Positions 28,411-38,013 of a DNA stretch of 63,742 bases are shown piece after piece. Made by a program: the position numbers and the translations under genes. The notes under the pieces were generated by a model. It did no database searches. It saw only the letters and a list, made by a program, of their open reading frames with translations, and had not been told where the DNA came from. Origin of the DNA: Bacillota bacterium (lineage in GTDB: Bacteria > Bacillota > Clostridia > Eubacteriales > Eubacteriaceae); contig JAHIQT010000104.1 in the NCBI GenBank assembly GCA_018903255.1, positions 1 through 63,742 of the forward strand, read 5' to 3'. Each line of letters starts with the position of its first letter. Within the stretch, counting starts at the first letter, position 1.

Positions 28411-30033
28411 TTAATAGGCGGAGGCATTCATCAGTGGTGGAACAATCTGTTTTTTTCGCGAAAAAACGCCATTCATATACTTGCTGAATTCACCTGCCTG
28501 GAAACCAAACGCCAACTGAGCAAGGTTTTTTGCCTCTCCGGCGACAATCAGCTCGGTTCCTCCTAAAATGATGTCAGTGACCATTAAAATCGCCAGATCA
28601 AGACTTTCTTCGGTACATAATCGCTCCATTTCCAGCAGCACACCATCAAGCTTGTCAAATATTCCCCGGAAATCGCCCGTGTTAATTTGCGAAACCGCAA
28701 TTTTATAAGCCCCCATAGTGAACAATTTACGATCGGTAGAGATGATCTCGGAGGGCGGCATTTCTTTTAAATTGCTGCCGGCGACCAGCATTTTTTCACC
28801 GTAGCTCTTAATATCGAGATTTAGAATCTTAGCCAATTCCCGGGCAATGGTGCGATCTTCTTTGGTGCAGGTGGGCGAATTAAATAATAGTGTATCGGAG
28901 ATGATCGCGCTGAGCATCAGACCAGCCATGTTTTTGGGAATCGCGATCTTGTTTTCATGATACATTTTAGCAACGATGGTGGCCGTACAGCCAACCGGCT
29001 CAATGCGTAGATAAAGAGGGGTAGCGGTTTGTATTTCGGCCACCCGGTGATGGTCGATGACTTCAACGATTTCGGCTTCTTCGACACCGATAATCGACTG
29101 ATTCCGTTCATTGTGATCAACCAGAATGACTTTTTTTCGACTGAAGTCGATCAGGTTGCTGCGAGAAATGGTTGAAATGACCTTGCCATCTTCAGCCACT
29201 ACCGGGAAACGGTCATGATCAGAGGTTAGAATATTCTTTTTTACATCATCAATGGTTTCATAGGTCATGAAGTATTCCAGATGGTTTTTCTGGTAATAAT
29301 TTTTGATCGGAATTCCCTGACAGAGAAGCCGGATCACTTCGAAGGGACCAAAGGCCACAATCAGAACAGCGCCAGGGTAGTCATCAGGGATTTGAAAGAC
29401 AATATCCGCTGAGGCATTGGCGACTATGATGATACCAGCGCCGGTAGCAAAAGCCTGATCCATATATCGACCCTGCTGAACCGTTATCAGAATATCCTGG
29501 CTGTCCAGGGTTTGACCCTCTTCAATTTCGGTAATGGTGTAGACATCGCCCTGAACCAGTTCCGATTGGATTAAACCATAAACCTGGGCTTCTAGTAAGT
29601 CGATGATGTTATCGAGTGGGGTGTCACTGTCGCGAAGCAGCGATTTTGAAAAAGCATCAGTATAGGCCGGGATTATATCCGATAGTGAAACCATCCCGAT
29701 CAGTTTTTTATCATCACTAATCACTGGCAGCGAGCGGCCAGGGTGATCAATGATCTGTCCCATCGTTTTTGAAACCGAGTCATTTTCGTAGGCCATCGAA
29801 AAATCGGTCAGCACCAGGTCCGAAACCTGGGGTTTGACGTCCTTGATCAGCTCAGGAATATCAGCTTGAAAGGTATCTAGAATAAATTGGGTCTCTTTAT
29901 TGATTGACCCCAAACGGGCTGGGAAGACCTGGGAATGTCCCAGGGCCTGTTTTAAATGGGCATAGGCAATGGCAGAACAGATCGAATCGGTATCTGGATT
30001 GCGATGTCCGAAGACATATATTTTCTGGGTCAT
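28411..30033 (-). CDS. ppaC: Manganese-dependent inorganic pyrophosphatase with CBS and DRTGG domains
   Basis: Family II pyrophosphatase of the regulated type, 540 residues against about 310 for plain PpaC. The DHH core is split: VFGHRNPDTDSICSAIA at the N-terminus and VIDHHRVAE near residue 330 supply Mn ligands. Between them lie two CBS motifs and a DRTGG domain (about 70-300). In clostridial CBS-PPases these bind AMP, ATP or diadenosine polyphosphates to tune activity. The C-terminal DHHA2 domain closes the site. ATG follows a strong GGAGG. It would pull biosynthetic reactions forward according to energy charge. Confidence 0.93.
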   Translation of the reverse strand: MTQKIYVFGHRNPDTDSICSAIAYAHLKQALGHSQVFPARLGSINKETQFILDTFQADIPELIKDVKPQVSDLVLTDFSMAYENDSVSKTMGQIIDHPGRSLPVISDDKKLIGMVSLSDIIPAYTDAFSKSLLRDSDTPLDNIIDLLEAQVYGLIQSELVQGDVYTITEIEEGQTLDSQDILITVQQGRYMDQAFATGAGIIIVANASADIVFQIPDDYPGAVLIVAFGPFEVIRLLCQGIPIKNYYQKNHLEYFMTYETIDDVKKNILTSDHDRFPVVAEDGKVISTISRSNLIDFSRKKVILVDHNERNQSIIGVEEAEIVEVIDHHRVAEIQTATPLYLRIEPVGCTATIVAKMYHENKIAIPKNMAGLMLSAIISDTLLFNSPTCTKEDRTIARELAKILNLDIKSYGEKMLVAGSNLKEMPPSEIISTDRKLFTMGAYKIAVSQINTGDFRGIFDKLDGVLLEMERLCTEESLDLAILMVTDIILGGTELIVAGEAKNLAQLAFGFQAGEFSKYMNGVFSRKKQIVPPLMNASAY

Positions 30034-30051
30034 CGAAGAACCTCCTTTTTT

Positions 30052-30987
30052 TTAAATAAGTGAATGCGTATCGAGAAATCGTAGTACATCGCCATAGACA
30101 AGGTCACGTTTTTCTTCATTTAGAATTTCGTGCCGCATCAGCGGGTATAGTATCAGATCAACGTTGATAACACCAGCATGCTTTAATTGCTGGGTGATCT
30201 GGATCACTTCTTTGCCCATACTACCGACCGGATCGTCCCGGCCGGCTAAAAAAAGCAAGGGAAAATCTTGGGGGATCTTTTTTAGATTGGTCTGCTTTGT
30301 TGTGTAGTCCAGGCCATAAAACAAATCCCGATAAAAGCCGGCGCTGCAGGTAAAGCCACACAGGGTATCCTCGATGTAGGCATCGACATTGCTTTTGCTC
30401 ATCGAGAGCCAATCATATTCGGTACGGTTGGGTTTAAACTTTTTATTGTAACTACCAAAGGACAGATCAGACAGCAGTTTAGACGGCGTTTGCTCACCCT
30501 TTTTTCGGATCTCGCGGTGGGCAATCAGGCTGGCGGCTTGACGCATGAATTTGCTGATACCAAGGGTGGTGCCAATAATAATTGCCCCATCATAGAGTTC
30601 AGAATAATCAATGACAGCCGTTCGGGTTACCACCGAACCCATGCTGTGTCCGGCGATAAAGAGGGGTAGATCCGGATAGCTTTCTTTAAGCATGCAAGAG
30701 ATTTCTCTGACATCAGAGACAACCCGTTTCCAGCCGTTGCCGCTTGAAAAAAAGCCCAGATCACCGGAGTCTCTACCGGTTTGACCATGGCCCCGCTGAT
30801 CGTGGATCACAACCAGATAGTGATGTTGATACAAGAAATCCATAAACTCATGATAGCGGCGGGCATGCTCGGCCATCCCGTGAACGATCAGAACAACAGC
30901 CCTTGGGTTGGCTGGGCAGGGGGTTTCGTAATAAGTCAGCTTCGCCTCATCGGATGCATAAAAAGTATTGGTGGTTAAATCAATCAT
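30052..30987 (-). CDS. Alpha/beta hydrolase, monoacylglycerol lipase-like
   Basis: A 311-residue cytosolic serine hydrolase. VLIVHGMAEHARRYHEFMDFL and HDQRGHGQTG are typical of the lysophospholipase/monoacylglycerol lipase group (PldB-like). The nucleophile elbow is GHSMGS, the acid Asp is probably in AGRDDPVGS and the His in MRHEIL near the C-terminus. The start ATG at 30987 follows AAGAAGGGA. It ends 18 bp before the pyrophosphatase gene on the same strand; cotranscription is likely, with no obvious functional link. Confidence 0.88.
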   Translation of the reverse strand: MIDLTTNTFYASDEAKLTYYETPCPANPRAVVLIVHGMAEHARRYHEFMDFLYQHHYLVVIHDQRGHGQTGRDSGDLGFFSSGNGWKRVVSDVREISCMLKESYPDLPLFIAGHSMGSVVTRTAVIDYSELYDGAIIIGTTLGISKFMRQAASLIAHREIRKKGEQTPSKLLSDLSFGSYNKKFKPNRTEYDWLSMSKSNVDAYIEDTLCGFTCSAGFYRDLFYGLDYTTKQTNLKKIPQDFPLLFLAGRDDPVGSMGKEVIQITQQLKHAGVINVDLILYPLMRHEILNEEKRDLVYGDVLRFLDTHSLI

Positions 30988-31130
30988 TGGCAGTCCCTTC
31001 TTTCATGTTGTCTTTAATCTATTTTCACATTATAACAAAATATCTTAAAAAAAACAGTGTTCACCGTACTAAAAAAACAATAATCAGTGTATAATTAAGA
31101 TAAAAATCATTGGACTAAGGGGTAATCAAA

Positions 31131-31178
31131 ATGAATTTAGTGGTACTTGGTAATAATAAACCCTCAAAATGTTTTTAA
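31131..31178 (+). CDS. Possible 15-residue leader peptide before comEC
   Basis: ATG at 31131 preceded by AAGGGG, 15 codons (MNLVVLGNNKPSKCF), then TAA directly followed by the comEC ATG in the same frame. comEC itself has no ribosome site, so its translation may depend on ribosomes finishing this ORF. A sequencing error or nonsense change in an N-terminal extension would look the same. Confidence 0.35.
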   Translation: MNLVVLGNNKPSKCF

Positions 31179-33590
31179 ATGAAGCGACCGTTATTTTGGG
31201 GATTTGTCACCCTGGGTCTTGGAATTGTTGGGGCTTTTTACCGCTTGCCAGTTTGGGCGATGCTTGGTTTTGTCGGCCTGCTGGCAGCGATGCCGTTTTT
31301 TATCAGAGCAATCAAAGTAGCCCAAATGGTATTTGTTCTTGGTTTGTTCGGGTTGGGTGTCTTCTTGGGCTACAGCGCATTTCCGGAAACAGACCGTCTC
31401 GAGGCCTTCTATCAAAAGGATGTTTCTCTTGTCGGGGTGGTTACTGATTATCCAATCCTGACAGAAAACCGTTTAACCTTCAATCTTGTCACTAAAGAAA
31501 CGATTGCTGACGCGGATGAAAATAATCGTCTTGCGGACGCCATCGGGATCCGGGCGACCATCTATTACCCTTCAGATGAGGACACAAGTGGCGAGCATCA
31601 AGCGTCAAAGACCGATGAAGAGCGATTAGAGCTTCTTCCTGGCGATCTGCTATTATTACAGGGAAAACTGTCAAAGCCCCCCGGCAAAAGAAACCCCGGT
31701 GGTTTTGATTATGGACTGTATCTTAAATCCCAGTCGATTGACGGGATGCTGGCTGTCACGAGTATTAAAGCTGTCGGTCATGAAAGGATCCTGCTTTATC
31801 AGATTATGGGAATAAAAAGAGCACTACAGGATCAATGCGAGGCCAGTTTTTCAGATGATGTCGCGGATTTACTGAAGGGAGTCTTATTTGGGGAAAAGAA
31901 TATTAATGAAGATCTTGCCAAGCGCTTTCAGGATGCTGGTGTCACCCATGTTTTAGCGGTCTCTGGTCTTCATGTCGGGTATCTGTTTCTGGCGCTTTCT
32001 GGCCTGCTGATCGCTGTTAAAATCAATAAGCGGCACTGGATCCTTTTTTTGACCCCGGCATTGTTATTTTACAGTGCGATCACCGGGTTTGCCCCGTCGG
32101 TGATCCGGGCGTCGATCATGCTTTTGTGTCTGACCTGGGGGCAGGGCATCCATCGCGAACAGGATGCCTTGAATCAGCTGTGCCTGGCCGGACTGGTGAT
32201 CTTAGCGATTTGGCCGGCGCAGCTTTTTCAGGCGGGATTTCAACTATCGATGGGCGCAGTGCTGGCAATTATCCTGTTTTATAGGCCGCTACTGTACGCT
32301 TATGAAAAACATCGGAATAACAAGCGGGTACACAATAAAATAAAAGCAGGGCCAGTGGTTCAGGGTCTGCTTCTGACATTTTGCGCGACAGTCGGCACAG
32401 TGCCGACGCTATTGTATCATTTTAAAAGCTTTACACTGATGGGTTTCTTTTCCAATTTGCTGGTGGTGCCCCTGATCGGCGTGTTTCTGCTGGCCGGGAT
32501 GGGATTTCTGGTGATTGTGGTCATCTTGCCTTTTTTAGCGCCGATTTTAGCGCTACCGGTAGCATTTTTGGGCGAATCGATCATTGTCGTGCTCGATGGG
32601 ATCAATGATCTGGGAAAGGCTGTAAATTTTTTATGGATCAATCGGGGTCAACTGTCACTGGCTGAAATGGCACTGTTTTTACTGCTGGTCTTTCTGATTT
32701 CAGGCTATTTTTATCTGCGACAAGCCTATGTCCGGAATACGGTGATCAGTTTGGGACTGGTACTGGTGGTGATTCTGATGGTAACCCCACTGTTTCCCAA
32801 AAATCTGGTGGTTACCGTTTTGGATGTCGGGCAGGGTGACAGTATTTTAATTGAGACCCCCGGTGGCCTGAACTATTTGGTCGATGGGGGCGGTTATCTT
32901 TTTGAGCGATCCCACCGGATCGCGGATCAGGTACTGTATCCGGCTCTGTATTCTAAAAACATCCGAGCCCTGGACGCCATCTTTTTAACCCATAACCATG
33001 TCGATCATAGTCAGGGTCTTGAGGAGCTGGTCTTTGATGGTTATCCGGTTAAAAATCTGTTTATGAGTATTCATACAAATAACCAAGAGCTCCTTAATCA
33101 AGAGTTGGTTCCAGTCTCGCTACTTAAAAAGGGATCGGTGATTGAAGGGAGTGACGGTGTGACCATTAAGGTGTATAATCCCGATGGACAGATCATTCCC
33201 AAAGAGGAAGACCACCAGAATAATGCCTCGCTGGTGATATCGGTATCCTATCAAAAAACTAATCTGCTTTTATGTGGGGATATCGAAGCTGAGGCAGAAG
33301 AACGGCTGACTGAAGAGTTACAAGCTTTAAGCAAGCAAAATGATTTTCAGATCATTAAAATTCCCCACCATGGCAGTAAAACCTCATCCAGTCAGGCCTT
33401 TATTCAGGCGATTGACCCGGAAACAGCGGTGATTTCGGTGGGGTCAAACAATTTCTATAATCATCCCAATGATGTAGTGATCGATCGTCTAAATGAGCAA
33501 GGCATCAAAATACTGAGAACCGATCATCAGGGTGCCGTCGAAATTACCAGCAATGGTGAGCTTATTCGCATCAAAAACTACCTGGATTAA
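31179..33590 (+). CDS. comEC: DNA internalisation protein ComEC/Rec2
   Basis: The membrane channel for single-stranded DNA in natural transformation. The 803-residue protein has N-terminal membrane helices and a DUF4131 OB-fold-like part (about 60-190). The Competence domain follows (GVLFGEKNINEDLAKRFQDAGVTHVLAVSGLHVGYLF) with several helices. The C-terminus is a metallo-beta-lactamase domain starting VTVLDVGQGDSILIETPGG and continuing LTHNHVDHSQG and KIPHHGSKTSSS. Standard ComEC order and length. The start has no Shine-Dalgarno site and follows a 15-codon ORF. comEA is not seen nearby. holA follows after 64 bp, as in many Firmicutes. Confidence 0.93.
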   Translation: MKRPLFWGFVTLGLGIVGAFYRLPVWAMLGFVGLLAAMPFFIRAIKVAQMVFVLGLFGLGVFLGYSAFPETDRLEAFYQKDVSLVGVVTDYPILTENRLTFNLVTKETIADADENNRLADAIGIRATIYYPSDEDTSGEHQASKTDEERLELLPGDLLLLQGKLSKPPGKRNPGGFDYGLYLKSQSIDGMLAVTSIKAVGHERILLYQIMGIKRALQDQCEASFSDDVADLLKGVLFGEKNINEDLAKRFQDAGVTHVLAVSGLHVGYLFLALSGLLIAVKINKRHWILFLTPALLFYSAITGFAPSVIRASIMLLCLTWGQGIHREQDALNQLCLAGLVILAIWPAQLFQAGFQLSMGAVLAIILFYRPLLYAYEKHRNNKRVHNKIKAGPVVQGLLLTFCATVGTVPTLLYHFKSFTLMGFFSNLLVVPLIGVFLLAGMGFLVIVVILPFLAPILALPVAFLGESIIVVLDGINDLGKAVNFLWINRGQLSLAEMALFLLLVFLISGYFYLRQAYVRNTVISLGLVLVVILMVTPLFPKNLVVTVLDVGQGDSILIETPGGLNYLVDGGGYLFERSHRIADQVLYPALYSKNIRALDAIFLTHNHVDHSQGLEELVFDGYPVKNLFMSIHTNNQELLNQELVPVSLLKKGSVIEGSDGVTIKVYNPDGQIIPKEEDHQNNASLVISVSYQKTNLLLCGDIEAEAEERLTEELQALSKQNDFQIIKIPHHGSKTSSSQAFIQAIDPETAVISVGSNNFYNHPNDVVIDRLNEQGIKILRTDHQGAVEITSNGELIRIKNYLD

Positions 33591-33654
33591 GTAAAATGAC
33601 CAAATAAATAGATAAAAAAATAGTAATACAAACCAAAATTAATGGAGAAACAAC

Positions 33655-34671
33655 GTGAATTATAAAGAATTAAGTAAAAGTATCAAAAACCAGGAGATCA
33701 GCCCGGTCTATTTATTTACTGGATCGGAACATTATATCGGCCATATGATCGAAAAAACGTTGATTGCTAGCGAACTGGCAAAGGGTCTGGAACCCTTAAA
33801 TCTGACCACCTACAATGATAAGAATCTCGATCTGTCAGAATTGTTGGCGACCTGTGAAACCCTGCCGATGATGAGCAATAAGCGAATCGTAATTGTCCGG
33901 GAAGAGGCGCATCTCGATAAAATCATCGATAAAAAGGATCTTGATCGGCTTGTTGCCTACCTGGAGAACCCTTGTCCATCGACACTGTTAATTATCTATT
34001 GGGAACAGCCCGACAAGCGCAAAAAGCTATATAAAAGTCTGACCAAAGCGGGTAGCCTGGTGGTATTTGACAAACTCGATGCCAGTGATCTACAAGCCTG
34101 GATTATCCGGCGCGTTAAAAATGCCGGGAAAAAAATCAGCCATTCCGAAGTGGAACTATTTATCCAGCGATCGATGTACTTAATGAACGAGAAAAAAACC
34201 ATGGAGATGGTCGACAATGAACTCAATAGCCTGATTGATTACGCCGGGGATTGCAATGAGATAAGTAAAGAAGATATCTTGCTGATCTTGCCGCAGTCGA
34301 TTGAAGAAGGGATCTTTAAGCTGATCGACTACGCCATCAGCGGCCAAAAAGATCAGGCGCTGCTGATGCTTAATCATTTCTATCTGGAAGGGGAATCCCC
34401 CTTTGGGGTTTTTAGTCTGCTGCTCCGACAAATCCGGATGCTGTTGATGGTCAAGATTTACAGTGCGCGGGGACTGCCAGCTAAAACAGTTGCGACGGAA
34501 ATGAAACTGGCTCCCTTTATTGTTAATAAGATTTTAAAAACTGGAAAGAATTATCCCATCGATAATTTATGGGAGGTTATGATCATCGGCGCAGATCTCG
34601 ATGCCCAGATGAAACTGGGTGAAATCGATCAAAATTTTGCCCTGGAATTATTTTTAATAAAGCTTGGATAG
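33655..34671 (+). CDS. holA: DNA polymerase III delta subunit
   Basis: Clamp-loader delta subunit that opens the beta sliding clamp. The 338-residue protein has IKNQEISPVYLFTGSEHYIGHMIEKTL at the N-terminus and a LPMMSNKRIVIVRE segment, followed by a helical collar domain. Start is GTG at 33655 preceded by TGGAGAAA. Located between comEC and convergent rpsT, the usual Firmicutes order. Confidence 0.9.
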   Translation: MNYKELSKSIKNQEISPVYLFTGSEHYIGHMIEKTLIASELAKGLEPLNLTTYNDKNLDLSELLATCETLPMMSNKRIVIVREEAHLDKIIDKKDLDRLVAYLENPCPSTLLIIYWEQPDKRKKLYKSLTKAGSLVVFDKLDASDLQAWIIRRVKNAGKKISHSEVELFIQRSMYLMNEKKTMEMVDNELNSLIDYAGDCNEISKEDILLILPQSIEEGIFKLIDYAISGQKDQALLMLNHFYLEGESPFGVFSLLLRQIRMLLMVKIYSARGLPAKTVATEMKLAPFIVNKILKTGKNYPIDNLWEVMIIGADLDAQMKLGEIDQNFALELFLIKLG

Positions 34672-34696
34672 CTGGCAGAGCGGGTCGTTGCCTTCA

Positions 34697-34730
34697 CGCA
34701 AAAAAGATGTACCTGAGTAAGTACATCTTT
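34697..34730 (-). terminator. rpsT terminator
   Basis: Perfect 10-bp stem AAAGATGTAC / GTACATCTTT with an 8-nt loop. The T tract is present only on the minus strand (TTTTTT then GCG), so it serves rpsT rather than holA. Confidence 0.8.
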
Positions 34731-34777
34731 GGATAGACCCTAGAGACACGGGTTTTGGGAATATATAAATGAGGTAA

Positions 34778-35044
34778 TTAAGCAGTCATCTTGTTCATGA
34801 TTTTAGCCAAAGTACTTTTTTTACGTGCTGCAGTGTTTTTATGTAAAACACCTTTTGTAACAGCCATATCAATTTTCTTTGTTGCTAAACGAAAAGCTTC
34901 CTGCACTGCTTCTACGTTACCTTCAGTAACTGCAAGATCAAATTTCTTTACAGAAGTCTTAAGATTAGTTTTTACCATCTTATTTCGTAGACGACTGATT
35001 TCATTTGTTTTAGCTCGTTTCATAGCCGATTTAATGTTAGCCAT
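34778..35044 (-). CDS. rpsT: 30S ribosomal protein S20
   Basis: An 88-residue basic helical protein binding 16S rRNA. MANIKSAMKRAKTNEISRLRNK and the C-terminal GVLHKNTAARKKSTLAKIMNK are diagnostic for S20. ATG follows GGGGGGTGA. It has its own promoter and terminator and is divergent from lepA. Confidence 0.97.
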   Translation of the reverse strand: MANIKSAMKRAKTNEISRLRNKMVKTNLKTSVKKFDLAVTEGNVEAVQEAFRLATKKIDMAVTKGVLHKNTAARKKSTLAKIMNKMTA

Positions 35045-35078
35045 GGGTTCACCCCCCTCATTTATTTATAACATAGCA

Positions 35079-35107
35079 ATTCTAACACATTTACAGAATA
35101 TTATCAA
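35079..35107 (-). promoter_or_regulatory. rpsT promoter
   Basis: On the minus strand TTGATA (35107-35102), 17-bp spacer, TAGAAT (35084-35079). Confidence 0.75.
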
Positions 35108-35140
35108 GAAAAAACGTGACAAAAAAAATATTTCTTGATA
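35102..35140. repeat. Inverted repeat between divergent rpsT and lepA
   Basis: Arms TATCAAGAAA (35102-35111) and TTTCTTGATA (35131-35140) are perfect complements 19 bp apart. The left arm is the rpsT -35 region. The right arm overlaps the candidate lepA promoter (GTGACA at 35116-35121, 17 bp, TAGAAT at 35139-35144). One regulator or one DNA structure could touch both promoters. Confidence 0.55.
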
Positions 35141-35225
35141 GAATATTGATCTAGGTATAAAAAACCTGTGATTGATAGAAGATTCCCATCATTTATATAG
35201 ATTTGAAAGTAGAGGATTTTAAAAA

Positions 35226-37031
35226 TTGACAAATAAACAAGATCATACACGAAATTTTTCGATCATTGCCCATATTGATCATGGTAAGTCAACCCTGGCC
35301 GATCGACTGATTGAAGATACCGGGCTAATGAGCAAGCGGGATATGGAAGAACAGTTTTTGGATAATATGGATATTGAGCGTGAGCGGGGCATTACCATCA
35401 AGCTTCAGGCTGTCCGTTTGCTGTACACCGCCGATGACGGCGAGGAGTATATTTTGAACCTGATTGATACCCCCGGTCATGTCGATTTTACCTATGAGGT
35501 GTCCCGCAGTCTGGCCGCCTGTGAAGGGGCGCTGTTAATTGTCGATGGCTCCCAGGGAATTGAAGCCCAGACCATTGCCAATGTTTATCTGGCGCTGGAG
35601 AATAACCTGGAGGTTATTCCGGTTATCAATAAGATTGACCTGTTAAGTGCCGATCCCCAGCGGGTCAAGGATGAGATTGAACATGTCATCGGCATTGAAG
35701 CTCAGGATGCACCACTGATTTCGGCTAAAGCCGGTCTCAATATCCGTGAAGTGTTGGAGGCGATTGTCAAAAAAGTACCACCACCAAAAGGCGATGTTGA
35801 GGCACCGCTACAGGCGCTTATTTTTGATTCCTATTATGATCAATATCTGGGCGTTATTGCCTCGGTGCGGGTAGTTCAGGGGAAAATCCGCAAGGGCATG
35901 AAAATTGACATGATGGCCGTCGGCAAAACCTTTGAAGTCAATGAGGTGGGGGTTTTTGGCAGAGGCTTGATTCCCATTGATGAGCTCTGTGCCGGAGACG
36001 TTGGCTATGTCAACGCCGGGATAAAAAATGTCCGCGATACCCGGGTTGGTGATACCATCACTGAGACCGGCAATCCGTCCGCCGAACCCTTGCCAGGCTA
36101 CAAAAAAGTGACCTCGATGGTTTTCTGCGGGATTTATCCGGCTGACGGCTCGCGTTATGAAGATTTAAAAGAAGCCCTGGCCAAATTACAGCTAAACGAT
36201 GCCGCCCTACTTTATGAGGCGGAAACATCGATGGCGCTTGGTTTTGGTTTCCGCTGCGGTTTCCTTGGTCTGCTCCACATGGAAATTATCCAGGAACGGC
36301 TGGAACGGGAATTCAATCTCGATCTGGTCACGACCGCCCCTAGCGTTATTTATAAGGTCATCAAGACCGATGGCAGCGAATTATGGGTCGATAATCCTGC
36401 CAACCTTCCGGGTCCGGTTGAGATTAAAACCATGGAAGAACCAATTGTCAATGCCGATATCATGGTGCCTTCGGAGTATTTGGGAGCGATTATGGAATTG
36501 TGTCAGGAACGCCGCGGTGTTTATCTGACCATGGATTACGTTGAAGAAAACCGGGTTATCCTGAAATATGAATTACCGCTTAACGAGATTATCTATGATT
36601 TCTTTGATGCGCTTAAATCGCGGACCCGCGGTTATGCGTCCTTTGACTATGATATCAAAGAATATCGGCCATCAGATCTGGTTAAGCTGGATATTCTGCT
36701 TAATGGTGAACTGGTCGATGCCTTATCCTTTATTGTTCATCGCGAAAAGGCCGCAAACCGGGGACGGTTGATTGCTAAAAAACTAAAAGAAGAAATCCCC
36801 CGGCAGATGTTTGAAATACCGGTTCAGGCTGCCATTGGCACCAAGGTGGTCGCCCGCGAAACGATCCGGGCGATGCGCAAAGATGTACTGGCTAAATGTT
36901 ATGGTGGGGACATCAGTCGTAAACGAAAATTGCTAGAAAAACAAAAAGAGGGTAAGAAGCGGATGCGTCAGGTTGGTAATGTGGAAGTACCGCAAGAAGC
37001 ATTTATGGCGGTGCTTAAGCTGGATTCCTGA
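35226..37031 (+). CDS. lepA: Elongation factor 4 (LepA)
   Basis: Ribosome-associated GTPase that back-translocates or rescues stalled ribosomes. The 601-residue protein has the G1 [15 protein letters not shown]3 DTPGHVDF and G4 NKID motifs, then EF-G-like domains II, III and V. It ends in the LepA-specific C-terminal domain with [21 protein letters not shown]. Start is TTG at 35226 after AGAGGA, giving the normal length. A strong terminator follows. Confidence 0.95.
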   Translation: MTNKQDHTRNFSIIAHIDHGKSTLADRLIEDTGLMSKRDMEEQFLDNMDIERERGITIKLQAVRLLYTADDGEEYILNLIDTPGHVDFTYEVSRSLAACEGALLIVDGSQGIEAQTIANVYLALENNLEVIPVINKIDLLSADPQRVKDEIEHVIGIEAQDAPLISAKAGLNIREVLEAIVKKVPPPKGDVEAPLQALIFDSYYDQYLGVIASVRVVQGKIRKGMKIDMMAVGKTFEVNEVGVFGRGLIPIDELCAGDVGYVNAGIKNVRDTRVGDTITETGNPSAEPLPGYKKVTSMVFCGIYPADGSRYEDLKEALAKLQLNDAALLYEAETSMALGFGFRCGFLGLLHMEIIQERLEREFNLDLVTTAPSVIYKVIKTDGSELWVDNPANLPGPVEIKTMEEPIVNADIMVPSEYLGAIMELCQERRGVYLTMDYVEENRVILKYELPLNEIIYDFFDALKSRTRGYASFDYDIKEYRPSDLVKLDILLNGELVDALSFIVHREKAANRGRLIAKKLKEEIPRQMFEIPVQAAIGTKVVARETIRAMRKDVLAKCYGGDISRKRKLLEKQKEGKKRMRQVGNVEVPQEAFMAVLKLDS

Positions 37032-37066
37032 TTTAATAAAAAATTTAATAATAAGAATTTAATAGT

Positions 37067-37110
37067 AAAAAGCTGTCCTGGATGAAATGTTCACCCAAGA
37101 CAGCTTTTTT
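37067..37110. terminator. Terminator between lepA and the lsrF-like gene
   Basis: AAAAGCTGTC / GACAGCTTTT stem with inner TGG/CCA pairing and T tract. Convergent genes can share it. Confidence 0.85.
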
Positions 37111-37132
37111 ATCGTGATCAACAAGTAAGTGA

Positions 37133-38011
37133 CTAGCGGGAAGAAAGATCAGTGTAAAATTCAAAGGCTTCGGTGCCGGTGAATTTTTCGTGAACAACCT
37201 TACGAATGCTCTGGATCATCGCAACCGGGTTAGCGGCCTTGAAGACGTTGCGACCCATATCGACGCCGGCAGCGCCTTTTTGAATAGCCTGATAGGTGAT
37301 TTCCAGGGCTTCCTGTTCCGGCACCTTTTTGCCACCGGCGATAACAATCGGCACCGGACAGGCGGCGGTGACCGCTTCAAAGTTATCGCAATAGTAGACC
37401 TTGACAATCTGAACCCCGAACTCAGCCAACATTCGGGTAGCCAGCGAAAAGTATTTGTTGGTTCGTTCCATATCCTTGCCAACTGCCACCACCCCAAGTG
37501 TGGGAATACCATAACGGTTGCCGGCATCGACGGTTCTGACAATATTCTCAATGCTTTGGCATTCGTTCTCAGATCCGATAAAGGCCTGAATTGCCATACA
37601 GGTGGCGTTCATCCGGATCGCCTCTTCGACATTGACGCCGATGATTTCCTTGCTCATATCCTCTTGTAAGACCGAACTTCCGGCCGAACAACGCAGCGCG
37701 ATGGCTTTGCCGTGATCTGGTCGGATACAGGTTCGTAGTGCTCCGCGGGTGGCCATCAGGACGTCGGCATAGTCCTGCAGCGGCGGGATCGCCAAATCGA
37801 TCCGTTCCAATCCCTGGGTAGGCCCCATGATATAGCCATGATCAAAGGCCAGCATGACAGTATGACCACTGAGGGGATCAAATATTTTTGATAGCCGGGT
37901 TTTCATGCCCCAATCCACATCATCCATCCCTTTGACATGAAAATTTCGTTTTTTCATGGGTTGGTCTAAGCCGAAGTGTTTCGGAATTTTGATTGCATCC
38001 TGATCGGCCAT
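37133..38011 (-). CDS. LsrF-like class I aldolase/thiolase
   Basis: A 292-residue (beta/alpha)8 protein recognised by close resemblance to E. coli LsrF: MADxDxIK start, LKG-like VKGMDDVDWGM, TVMLAFDHGYIMGPTQGLERID, GSE...QSIENI, VGKDMERTNKYFSLATR, PVPIVIAGGKKVPEQEALE and GAAGVDMGRN. The Schiff-base lysine aligns with Lys204 in QIVKVYY. LsrF moves an acetyl unit from the processed AI-2 signal phosphate (3-hydroxy-5-phosphonooxypentane-2,4-dione) to CoA, giving DHAP and acetyl-CoA. No LsrK, LsrG or Lsr transporter is present here. The gene is last in dhaL-VOC-dhaK-lsrF, starting 2 bp after the dhaK stop with no clear ribosome site, so it is coupled. The true substrate may be a related hydroxy-ketone phosphate. 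Confidence 0.88.
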   Translation of the reverse strand: MADQDAIKIPKHFGLDQPMKKRNFHVKGMDDVDWGMKTRLSKIFDPLSGHTVMLAFDHGYIMGPTQGLERIDLAIPPLQDYADVLMATRGALRTCIRPDHGKAIALRCSAGSSVLQEDMSKEIIGVNVEEAIRMNATCMAIQAFIGSENECQSIENIVRTVDAGNRYGIPTLGVVAVGKDMERTNKYFSLATRMLAEFGVQIVKVYYCDNFEAVTAACPVPIVIAGGKKVPEQEALEITYQAIQKGAAGVDMGRNVFKAANPVAMIQSIRKVVHEKFTGTEAFEFYTDLSSR

Positions 38012-38013
38012 AA

